From an uncultured Granulosicoccaceae bacterium (lineage in GTDB: Bacteria > Pseudomonadota > Gammaproteobacteria > Granulosicoccales > Granulosicoccaceae), in assembly GCA_938020525.1 (NCBI GenBank), contig CALIHW010000103.1, positions 1 to 64,000 of the forward strand: 64,000 nt of DNA, written 5' to 3'. Each line of letters starts with the position of its first letter. Position 1 is the first letter of the stretch. This document shows positions 1 through 8,204 of the stretch, piece after piece. The position numbers were made by a program, and so were the translations under genes. Below the pieces are notes generated by a model that was given only the letters and a program-made list of their open reading frames with translations, had not been told where the DNA came from and ran no database searches.

Positions 1-595
1 AGTCGTAGCAGACTTGCTTTTCAGGCGCTTTTGCATAGAAGAAGTCCTGACCATGTCCGCAGTAATGCAGATCAGTGTCAGCTCCTGGTAATGCAGCGTA
101 TAGATAAAACGCCGGCTTGTGAGCAGCCTGTATGGCACTACCCGATGGCTCACCAGGCTGGGTTAAAACCTGGCCTTGAGCATTGAGGTATCCGGTTTCT
201 TCAGAGCTGAAGGCGATGATCTCGTTTGTGCCAAAATCTCCGTTACGAAATTTTGCAGGCACATCGATCGCGAACTTACCTTTCTCTTTACCGGCAGTAC
301 CAGCTTTCAGCCAACCGACTGGTCCGATGTATTCGGATGTCTGGTTAACTGTGTCGTGAACCCAGGCAAAAATAGCCCGACGACCAGGCGGCATCTTCAG
401 TGCGTTGTACGCACCTTTGAATTGCCCTTTTTCAGCGTCAAAAGCGATGCTACCTTTGGGTCCGATATCTGTGCCGAAATCGTAACCATCGATAATAACA
501 CCACCTAACATGGGCATTACTTCCTTGGCATTGGCTGTAAACGAGCCAAGTGCCAGGAGCATTACAGCGCCCCACTTAAAAATGCGTAAACGCAT
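1..595 (-). CDS. Secreted/periplasmic hypothetical protein, C-terminus truncated by window start
   Basis: Reverse-strand ORF open from ATG (593-595) to the window edge: MRLRIFKWGAVMLLALGSFTANAKEVMPMLGGVIIDGYDFGTDIGPKGS...YCGHGQDFFYAKAPEKQVCYD; signal-peptide-like N-terminus. Not in the ORF track because no stop is inside the window. Confidence 0.7.
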   Translation of the reverse strand, partial: MRLRIFKWGAVMLLALGSFTANAKEVMPMLGGVIIDGYDFGTDIGPKGSIAFDAEKGQFKGAYNALKMPPGRRAIFAWVHDTVNQTSEYIGPVGWLKAGTAGKEKGKFAIDVPAKFRNGDFGTNEIIAFSSEETGYLNAQGQVLTQPGEPSGSAIQAAHKPAFYLYAALPGADTDLHYCGHGQDFFYAKAPEKQVCYD

Positions 596-1124
596 TTAGC
601 CTCCTAGTTGCTTCTTTCAGCAGACCCCGGGATTGGGGTTTGCCCAAGATGCGACAGTTGCAAAATACGGAGGTAAAACCCCCGCAAGACAAGGGCTACT
701 TCGCCACAGAATGGTTCCGTAGAGAGAGCCCCGCCCGGGCCCAAACTACCTCGATCTTGCTTAAACAGCAACCGGAATTTGGGCTAATCGTGACTGTCAC
801 TGGATTGCGACAAGATGGCAATCAGACAGGTGGAAAATACTCAACAAGGAGATGAGAAATTTATAGTAGTTATCGGCCTCGTCTGGTTCCCGCCCATGCT
901 CTGGAGAACGGTCCTGGAAAACAGTGCTGATGACCTTCCGGAAGCCTCCATTTGTGTTGGTGGTTGAATTTATCGGTGCACTGCGAGTTCCGCATTGTTT
1001 TAGAACCTGGTAGGGCAACCGTAGTGATGTTGTCACAGATGGCCGGGTTACGTGCGCACGTATCTGTGACAGCGTATATCCTTAGACAAAACCGTTGATC
1101 GCGAAATTAGAGATTGGAATTCCA

Positions 1125-2330
1125 ATGAATGAAAGTGTCACTGATTTGAATATGGAAAGCGATATAGATATTGATAAAGCCCGAGCTGACACCCCGACTT
1201 GCAGAAACCTGGTGCACTTTAATAATGCCGGCTCTTCTCTTATGCCAACACCGGTTTTCGATTCTGTGATTCGCCATTTGCAGCTGGAGCAGGAAGTTGG
1301 CGGCTATGAAGCGCATGCGCAGGTGATGGAGGATATTGACGCTTTTTACAAAGAATTTGGATCTTTGTTGAATGCATCTGCAGATGAGATCGCATTCATA
1401 GAAAATGCCACGCGCGCGTGGGATATGGCTTTTTACTCGTTGCCACTGCAACCGGGTGATCGAATATTAACGCATGAGTCTGAGTATGTTTCAAACTATC
1501 TGGCGCTGTTGCAGCAGGCGGAGCGTCGTAAGCTACGCATTGATCTCGTACCTTCTGATGAGCACGGTCAGATAGATTTGGTTGAGCTACAGAATAGAAT
1601 AACCGACCGAACCCGCGTGATCGCTCTCACGCATATTCCCACACAAGGTGGTTTGGTGAATCCAGTTGAGGCGGTCGGGGAAATTGCGAAGCGCGAGGGA
1701 TTGATATACCTGCTTGATGCCTGCCAGTCGGCAGGGCAAATTCAACTTGATGTGAAAAAAATTCAATGTGATTTGTTGTCCGGTACGGGACGAAAATTTT
1801 TGCGTGGTCCGCGAGGCACAGGTTTTCTCTACGTTCGAAAGCAATTTCTGGAGCAGCTTGATCCACCTTTTGTTGATCTGCACTCCGCCACCTGGACCCA
1901 CGATGACGGATTTGAGTTTCAGCCGAACGCTACCAGGTTTGAAAACTGGGAGTCTTTCTATGCAGGTCGTATCGGCTTAATGCAGGCCGTAAGGTATGCA
2001 AATCAGCTTGGCCTGGCATCAATTGAAAAGCGAGTCTGTGCGCTTGGGAGTCAATTGCGATCGACACTGGATTCCATAAACGGTGTTAGCACACTGGATC
2101 AGGGGGAGCGTCGCTGCGGCATTGTTACCTTCAATAAGGCTGGTGTGTCGGTTGCTGATATGAAAGAGAAGTTATCTCAACACAATATGAATGTTTCAGT
2201 ATCGTCTTTCAATTCTGCCCGATTGGACTTTGCGCGGCGCAACCTGACCGATATAACCCGGGCGTCAGTGCATTACTTTAATTCGTTAGATGAAATTAAT
2301 CGTTTTGCCGAACGGGTGGATGAGATTTAA
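1125..2330 (+). CDS. PLP-dependent aminotransferase class V-fold protein (cysteine desulfurase / isopenicillin N epimerase-like)
   Basis: FNNAGSSLMP, LDACQSAGQIQLDV and SGTGRKFLRGPRGTGFLYVR match the class V aminotransferase fold; ATG at 1125 preferred over TTG at 1095. Confidence 0.85.
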   Translation: MNESVTDLNMESDIDIDKARADTPTCRNLVHFNNAGSSLMPTPVFDSVIRHLQLEQEVGGYEAHAQVMEDIDAFYKEFGSLLNASADEIAFIENATRAWDMAFYSLPLQPGDRILTHESEYVSNYLALLQQAERRKLRIDLVPSDEHGQIDLVELQNRITDRTRVIALTHIPTQGGLVNPVEAVGEIAKREGLIYLLDACQSAGQIQLDVKKIQCDLLSGTGRKFLRGPRGTGFLYVRKQFLEQLDPPFVDLHSATWTHDDGFEFQPNATRFENWESFYAGRIGLMQAVRYANQLGLASIEKRVCALGSQLRSTLDSINGVSTLDQGERRCGIVTFNKAGVSVADMKEKLSQHNMNVSVSSFNSARLDFARRNLTDITRASVHYFNSLDEINRFAERVDEI

Positions 2331-2336
2331 GCGAGT

Positions 2337-2801
2337 CTATATCTTGAGATCAAGCCTGGGTTTCCAGAAAGGGCGGAAAAGTTCGATCTTCGGGCAGCGG
2401 TCCATTACGACTTTTAATCCAGCGTCTTTTGCGAGCTTGGCAGCGCGGTCATCGTACACACCTATCTGGCCCCAAAGCACCTTGGCTTTAATTTCTATTG
2501 CCTGTTGAGCGATGCTATAGAGTTCTTCGGATCGACGGAACACTTCTACCATATCAACTGGTCGATCAACTTCAGCCAGAGAGTTATAAACTTTAATACC
2601 ACGAATCTCGGTTAGCTTCGGGCTCGGGTTAATGGGGATCATGTCATAGCCAGTTTCGTGCAATACACGCAGTACGCCATAGCTGAATTTTGTTTTATCG
2701 CCGCTGGCACCCACCATAGCAATGGTTTTAACCGAGCGTAGTATCTCTGTTAGATACTCGGAGTCGTAGTTATACGGACTTTGAACTTCTGCGGTTGGCA
2801 T
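2337..2801 (-). CDS. CoA-binding protein (CoA_binding_2 / YccU-like)
   Basis: ILRSVKTIAMVGASGDKTKFSYGVLRVLHETGYDMIPINP Rossmann signature. Confidence 0.85.
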   Translation of the reverse strand: MPTAEVQSPYNYDSEYLTEILRSVKTIAMVGASGDKTKFSYGVLRVLHETGYDMIPINPSPKLTEIRGIKVYNSLAEVDRPVDMVEVFRRSEELYSIAQQAIEIKAKVLWGQIGVYDDRAAKLAKDAGLKVVMDRCPKIELFRPFWKPRLDLKI

Positions 2802-3170
2802 TCAGTTCTCCTTTGGGGTGGCAATATCTGCTTTTAGCTCGTGGGGTTCAAGCGGATCAAGAAACGGGTTGCGATAGAGTTTGTCGTGGCTTTCAATGCC
2901 GATGTCTATAGTGCAATCGGAAACCGGGTGTGCAACACATAGCACAATATAGCCATCATTGATTTGTCGGTTATTGAGTGCGACTTGTTTGCGCTGATCA
3001 ACCTCACCTTCAACTAGTTTTGCAGCGCAGGTAATGCATCCGCCGTACTTGCAACCATAAGGTAAGTCGACACCCTGTTTGCGCAGAGTTTCAAGCAACG
3101 GCCTGCGCGGGTTTACCTGATAGGTAGCAGCGCCACGATTGGCGATGGTAATAGTTTTTAGGTCACTCAT
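2802..3170 (-). CDS. [2Fe-2S] plant-type ferredoxin
   Basis: GCKYGGCITCAAKLVEGEV...VLC gives C-x4-C-x2-C...C; its stop directly abuts the downstream ATG. Confidence 0.88.
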   Translation of the reverse strand: MSDLKTITIANRGAATYQVNPRRPLLETLRKQGVDLPYGCKYGGCITCAAKLVEGEVDQRKQVALNNRQINDGYIVLCVAHPVSDCTIDIGIESHDKLYRNPFLDPLEPHELKADIATPKEN

Positions 3171-3185
3171 ATGAGGCGGGGCTTC

Positions 3186-4544
3186 CTAAAGCCAGATGTC
3201 GCTGGTGCAATCGCCACCAGGATAGCGAGTCTCATGGCAGCGGCTAGGCCCGTTGGGTTCATTGCCAAAGTTGACTATAAAGTCCTGGTTGATTTGCATG
3301 CCCCCATTCTCTACATCGCAGTCGATCATCAACATGACGCCGCCTTTGGTGCGAATCTCTGGATAAAATTGGTTATCCCAGGTAGAAAAGAGAGAGGTGG
3401 TGACGTAGAGCCGCTTACCATCAAGGGATAGTTGATACATCTGTGGCCCGCCGGCTACATCAACACCGTTAACCTGTGGTGCTTTACCAAGCAGCCCGCC
3501 CATCCAGACCTGGCCAGTAAGCTTCGGGTTATGAGGATCAGTGATATCGTACTGACGCATGTCGCCATGTAGCCAGTTATTCAAATAAAGGTATTTGTCA
3601 TCCATAGATACCAGGATGGCGGACATTACTCCTGGTATGGGTATTGGCCATTCCGGATGGGGTTCGTTATCCACATCAATGATTTTTTCCCACTCCCATT
3701 TACTAGTCTCTGATTTCCAGAAGTGGATAACATTAGCGCTAAGGGCAGCGCCACAAAAGCCATGGGTGCTATCAGGGTTGTGGTGAAACTTTACTTCCAG
3801 CGGTATGAGTCCGTCCTCACCAAGGTACAGTGTTTCAAATGGCTCACGTTTTTCGAAATCCCAAAGATGCAGGCGTCTGCCGTATTTTAAGTGGCCAACC
3901 TCTTCAAGATCGAAGCCGGGCATAAAAGTATTGGGAGCAGCCCACTCGGAGCTGACCATTATGTTGTGGCGTGGTTGATACCAGAAATCATAGCTGAACG
4001 GGATGTCTCCCATTGAGTTCTCCCAGCGGCCGATAATTTCAAAGTCTTTATTCAGGTGCAGGTAGCCGCCCGGCGCTTCTCCTTTGGCATCACCGAGGAA
4101 GGAGATAATTATCTCCGAGCCCAGACAATGAACTGTATGTGGGCCGGAAAGATTGGCTTTGGTTTTTATCTCTGCGCCGTCAATAACCTTGTGTAAGGCG
4201 GGCGCGCGTGGGTTGGTCGCTGTATCTACAATATGAATATTGTTAGACCGAACGCCTGGAACCAATAAGTATTTACGCGACATAGAGGAATCATCATGGC
4301 ACGAAGAGCAGGCGTTCCAGCCCATGTGGTGCAATTCATCACCGATACCAGGCATCTCCAGGCGGTGAATGACTTCGGAGTAGGTCGGACTATCAGGGTC
4401 AGCATCTACTGTTGCGAGATAGTCCGGTTTCTGTATCCCGGTGCCGGTATAGATTGCGATGGTGTAGAGGAGTTTCTCTCTAGGTGCCGCCATTGCTTCT
4501 GACGGGTTGGCGTAGCCGGGGCCGCAGCAGGTTGTTGCCGTCAT
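3186..4544 (-). CDS. Selenium-binding protein 56 / methanethiol oxidase family (SELENBP1/MtoX-like)
   Basis: CCGPGYANPSEAM, PDYLATVDADPDSPTYSEVIHRLEMP, ELHHMGWNACSSC, LYLNNWLHGDMRQYDI, RYPGGDCTSDIWL are family hallmarks. Confidence 0.93.
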   Translation of the reverse strand: MTATTCCGPGYANPSEAMAAPREKLLYTIAIYTGTGIQKPDYLATVDADPDSPTYSEVIHRLEMPGIGDELHHMGWNACSSCHDDSSMSRKYLLVPGVRSNNIHIVDTATNPRAPALHKVIDGAEIKTKANLSGPHTVHCLGSEIIISFLGDAKGEAPGGYLHLNKDFEIIGRWENSMGDIPFSYDFWYQPRHNIMVSSEWAAPNTFMPGFDLEEVGHLKYGRRLHLWDFEKREPFETLYLGEDGLIPLEVKFHHNPDSTHGFCGAALSANVIHFWKSETSKWEWEKIIDVDNEPHPEWPIPIPGVMSAILVSMDDKYLYLNNWLHGDMRQYDITDPHNPKLTGQVWMGGLLGKAPQVNGVDVAGGPQMYQLSLDGKRLYVTTSLFSTWDNQFYPEIRTKGGVMLMIDCDVENGGMQINQDFIVNFGNEPNGPSRCHETRYPGGDCTSDIWL

Positions 4545-4571
4545 AGATCTCTCGTCATCGCGGAATCTGTA

Positions 4572-4624
4572 TTATCGTATAATGATAACACTATTATCAC
4601 AAATTGATAATAATGGTATTATCC
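4572..4624. promoter_or_regulatory. Putative operator array in the divergent mtoX-like / iclR-like promoter
   Basis: Alternating half-sites TTATCG(4572) TGATAA(4583) TTATCA(4594) TGATAA(4605) at exact 11-bp intervals, plus TTATCC(4619). Confidence 0.6.
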
Positions 4625-4700
4625 GTCGAACCACACTGGTGGACGTGAATCAGTAGTTCAGGGTGAGGTGAACGAAATTACGAGCAAACATTGAAAACCC

Positions 4701-5483
4701 ATGCATCTTGAAAGACTTACTACAATTCTGGAGATTGTCGGAAAACACAGTGAAGCGACAGTTGCCGAAATTTGTGCCGCCTCGACCCTGCCAAAACCTA
4801 CGGTTTACCGGTTAGTTCAGGATTTGGTTTCTGCAGGCTTGCTTGAGCCTGTGTCCAAAGGCTGCTTTTCTATTGGTGTTCGATTAAAGCGAATTACGGA
4901 CAATGATCAATCTGATCGAGCATTGCTTGAGTTGATAGCTCCAGCTCTTAAAGATGCTGCGGAGGCTTATGGTGCGGCATTTTTTCTCTCAAGACTTTGC
5001 GGTACTTCTGTAGAAATAATTCATGTGGAAACACCAGGCAATGGTGTCTCATTTTTGCACCCGGGTTTGGGTAAGCGTCCCTTGCACGCCTGTTCCTGTT
5101 CCAAAGTGGTGGCGGCATTTTCACCTGAGTTAATGCTTGAAAAAAAGCTCAAGGGACGCTTAAAGGCCTACACTGAATTTACATTAACCAAAGTGACTGA
5201 TTTAAAAGCAGAGCTCGAAGCCATACGTAAGCGCGGCTATGCAGAGTGTGTGGAAGAGATTGAACGTGGTATGTGCTCTGTAGCATCACCGATTGGTCAA
5301 AGTGAACTGGGTAGAACGCTTGCTATTGGTGCAACCGGGTCAACCCGCGTGTTTACTCCCTCATTTCGGGTTCAACTAGGCAGTCAGCTTGTTGATATGG
5401 GTGAAGACTTGTCTGCGCGCTTTGGCTGGGCTGACTCTGCCAATTCTTATGGCTCTGCCACTGGCAGTACTACCAGGGACTAA
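4701..5483 (+). CDS. IclR family transcriptional regulator
   Basis: N-terminal wHTH (VAEICAASTLPKPTVYRLVQDLVSAGLLEP) and IclR effector domain (RGYAECVEEIERGMCSVASPI). Confidence 0.92.
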   Translation: MHLERLTTILEIVGKHSEATVAEICAASTLPKPTVYRLVQDLVSAGLLEPVSKGCFSIGVRLKRITDNDQSDRALLELIAPALKDAAEAYGAAFFLSRLCGTSVEIIHVETPGNGVSFLHPGLGKRPLHACSCSKVVAAFSPELMLEKKLKGRLKAYTEFTLTKVTDLKAELEAIRKRGYAECVEEIERGMCSVASPIGQSELGRTLAIGATGSTRVFTPSFRVQLGSQLVDMGEDLSARFGWADSANSYGSATGSTTRD

Positions 5484-5557
5484 GTCCCGTCACTGGCTTA
5501 TTGCTATAACCCGTAATGCATTACCCCTGGACACTACTGCTGTGAGAGTTAATAAAA

Positions 5558-6697
5558 ATGAATTCTGATAACTTTGGGTTTGGTACGCAGATACGTAAAT
5601 CTCCCTTCTTTGACGCCACTGTTCGTTGGGGCGCGAGGGATTTTTCTGTGTACAACCATATGTATATTCCGCGTGACTTCGGTGACCCTGAGCAAAACTT
5701 CTGGAATCTGGTTAACGATGCCATCCTTTGTGATGTTGCTGTAGAGCGGCAAGTCGAAATAACAGGCCCTGACGCGGCACAGTTTGTACAGTTCTTAACA
5801 CCGAGGAACCTTTCTGCCATGGCAGTGGGGCAGTGTAAGTACATTCTTATCACCAATGCAGATGGTGGCCTATTGAATGACCCGGTGTTGCTCAAGCTTG
5901 CGGAAGATCACTTCTGGATTTCACTGGCAGATAGTGACATCTTGCTTTGGGCTCAGGGAGTAGCTGTGCATTCTGGCTTTGATGTCAATATACGCGAGCC
6001 TGATGTATCTCCCCTACAATTGCAGGGTCCTAAGTCTGGCCAAGTGATGCAGGCTCTGTTTGGTGAAGGTATTAATGATTTGCGCTACTACTGGTTGCGT
6101 GAATATCAACTAGACGGTATCCCGTTGCTTGTATCACGTACCGGCTGGTCAAGTGAACTTGGCTATGAAATATATCTAAAAGACGGGTCTCGAGGCAATG
6201 AGCTGTGGGATAAGATTATGGCGGTGGGTGAACCGTTGGGATTGAAGCCAGGGCACACGTCTTCGATTCGTCGTATAGAGGGTGGCATGCTCTCTTATCA
6301 TGCCGATGCGGATATCAATACCAATCCCTTTGAGTTGAGGTTTGATCGATTGGTAGATCTTGACATGACTGCAGATTTTATTGGTAAATCTGCCTTGCAA
6401 CGTATTTATAAAGAAGGTGTTGCGCGCATGCAAGTGGGACTGGTAGTTGAAGGTGCTCCATTGAAAGGACCTAACACAACATTCTGGCCGGTTAAAATTC
6501 AGGGGCGTGATATCGGTAAGGTAACCTCGGCGGTCTATTCGCCACGGTTAAAACAGAACATTGCTCTTGCTATGGTCTCTTCCGATGTTGCTGCAACGGG
6601 TAATGAAGTTGATGTTGACGCGAGCTTCGGGAATACAAGAGCAAAGATTGTCGACTATCCGTTCTATGATCCAAAAAAGAAAGTTGCTTCATCCTGA
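5558..6697 (+). CDS. GcvT-fold folate-dependent aminomethyltransferase/demethylase, DmdA-like
   Basis: VYNHM, CDVAVERQVEITGPDAAQFVQFLTPRNLS, NDPVLLKL..WISLADSDI, QGPKSGQVMQALFG, IRRIEGGMLSY, resembling DMSP demethylase DmdA and relatives. Confidence 0.85.
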   Translation: MNSDNFGFGTQIRKSPFFDATVRWGARDFSVYNHMYIPRDFGDPEQNFWNLVNDAILCDVAVERQVEITGPDAAQFVQFLTPRNLSAMAVGQCKYILITNADGGLLNDPVLLKLAEDHFWISLADSDILLWAQGVAVHSGFDVNIREPDVSPLQLQGPKSGQVMQALFGEGINDLRYYWLREYQLDGIPLLVSRTGWSSELGYEIYLKDGSRGNELWDKIMAVGEPLGLKPGHTSSIRRIEGGMLSYHADADINTNPFELRFDRLVDLDMTADFIGKSALQRIYKEGVARMQVGLVVEGAPLKGPNTTFWPVKIQGRDIGKVTSAVYSPRLKQNIALAMVSSDVAATGNEVDVDASFGNTRAKIVDYPFYDPKKKVASS

Positions 6698-6896
6698 ATC
6701 TTTTATCTGCTTTATAAAAGACATTTATGCTGGCTTGTATGAGTTATCCGTATGTTTCTCCGCGTGTATTTACGGCGGTAAAAATCACGATAACTATGGT
6801 TAAAAACCGTAACACAATCAAGCGACTATAAATTTTTGATGTAGAGTTAATAGCTGTTGTTGCAGTAATTTTATTTAATTTTATGTGGAGAATTTT

Positions 6897-7169
6897 ATGG
6901 ATGTAATGAGTTTGGTAATTTGGTTGGTACTTGGTGCAGTCGCAGGTTGGTTGGCCGGTATGATTATGAAAACAGGCTCAGGTAATATTGTAACAAACAT
7001 TATTGTGGGTATTGTTGGTGCATTCCTTGGTGGCTGGATTGCCAGCAAGATTGGTGTTGCGTCTGCTACCGGTGGCCTTTCTATTATGTCTATCATCACA
7101 GCGGTTGTTGGTGCATGCGTATTGCTGTTCATACTCGGCCTTATCCAAAAAGGGCGATCGAACGTTTAA
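6897..7169 (+). CDS. GlsB/YeaQ/YmgE family stress-response membrane protein
   Basis: VIWLVLGAVAGWLAGMIMKTGSGNIVTNIIVGIVGAFLGGWI; ATG at 6897 preferred. Confidence 0.9.
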   Translation: MDVMSLVIWLVLGAVAGWLAGMIMKTGSGNIVTNIIVGIVGAFLGGWIASKIGVASATGGLSIMSIITAVVGACVLLFILGLIQKGRSNV

Positions 7170-7195
7170 GTGCGCCCAGGCTATTGCAGTCGATT

Positions 7196-7237
7196 AGTTG
7201 ATAATCGTCAGTTGATAATCGTCAGTTGATAATGATT
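7196..7237. repeat. 14-bp tandem repeat AGTTGATAATCGTC, about 3 copies
   Basis: 7196-7209 and 7210-7223 identical, 7224-7237 degenerate. Confidence 0.85.
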
Positions 7238-7310
7238 AATTGACAGTGGTTAGTTGCTAATAATAATTAGTGGATAATGGTAGTTTGCAACTGAAGTGGA
7301 GCGTCAATTG

Positions 7311-7341
7311 AAGAGCATTCATTCGTGAATGCTCTTTTTTT
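7311..7341 (+). terminator. Rho-independent terminator
   Basis: AAGAGCATTCA-TTCG-TGAATGCTCTT perfect 11-bp stem, TTCG tetraloop, T-tract. Confidence 0.92.
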
Positions 7342-7640
7342 ATGCACTTTGTAGTACAGGAGTATTTCGCGAACAGCATATTAGTATCCTGATTAATGAA
7401 CTCATGTGATTATGTAGCGGAAATTGCGCGCCACTGGGGGCAGGCATGCTGGGTAACCCGGTGGGATCTCTGGTGAAGGCAACGGCAAATGTCGAGAAGC
7501 AGGTAGCAAAAAAACTCGTAATTGACGCAGTCTCTTTACGATATCTGATTTCCTTTAATAATAATTCAATACGTTTGATGTAGCGTTACAGGTGTGGGAT
7601 TGGTTACAATTGCCTCCTATTATTATCCGATGCCCACCGC

Positions 7641-8186
7641 TTGAAAACTGTTTCCACAGAACTGCTTGATATTGTCGACGACGAAGATCAGGTGATCGGT
7701 TCCGCGACGCGTGGTGAAATTCATCAGCAGGCGCTGATGCATCGCTCAGTGCATATTATTGTGTTGGATGGCAAAGGTCGCGTGTTGTTGCAAAAGCGTT
7801 CAATGCAGAAAGATCAGTGTGCCGGAATGTGGGACACCTCTTGTGCCGGACATGTCGAGTCCGGTCACAGCTATGCAGAAACCGCTCCCCGGGAATTGCA
7901 GGAAGAGCTTGGTATTGATGGTCCGCTGCATCAACTGTTTAAGATGCATCCGACCAAAGATAATGGTCAGGAATTCGCGCTGGTTTATACAATAGAACAT
8001 GCTGGGCCGTTTACACCTGCTGTCGATGAGATAGATGAACTAAAGTGGTATTCGTTTGAAGAAGTGGACAACTGGCTCCATAGGCTGTCATCGATCAGTA
8101 TCGATCAGCATGATCTGACCAGTGGATTTATGGAAATATGGCGCCAGTATCGAGAGCACCATGAGTATCGAGAGCACCATGTGTGA
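7641..8186 (+). CDS. NUDIX hydrolase (isopentenyl-diphosphate isomerase-like/YfcD-like)
   Basis: GHVESGHSYAETAPRELQEELGI NUDIX box; TTG start inferred. Confidence 0.88.
   Translation: MKTVSTELLDIVDDEDQVIGSATRGEIHQQALMHRSVHIIVLDGKGRVLLQKRSMQKDQCAGMWDTSCAGHVESGHSYAETAPRELQEELGIDGPLHQLFKMHPTKDNGQEFALVYTIEHAGPFTPAVDEIDELKWYSFEEVDNWLHRLSSISIDQHDLTSGFMEIWRQYREHHEYREHHV
8146..8181 (+). repeat. 18-bp perfect tandem duplication at 3' end of the NUDIX gene
   Basis: agtatcgagagcaccatg x2. Confidence 0.95.
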
Positions 8187-8204
8187 CCTGCAAGGTGTTG
8201 CCTG

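Noticed and set aside
176-508. 110-aa plus-strand ORF
   Set aside because: Antisense to the longer edge-truncated minus-strand CDS (1-595), which has a signal peptide and coherent composition.
797-1036. 79-aa minus-strand ORF upstream of the aminotransferase gene
   Set aside because: No recognisable domain and overlaps the start of the palindrome; likely chance.
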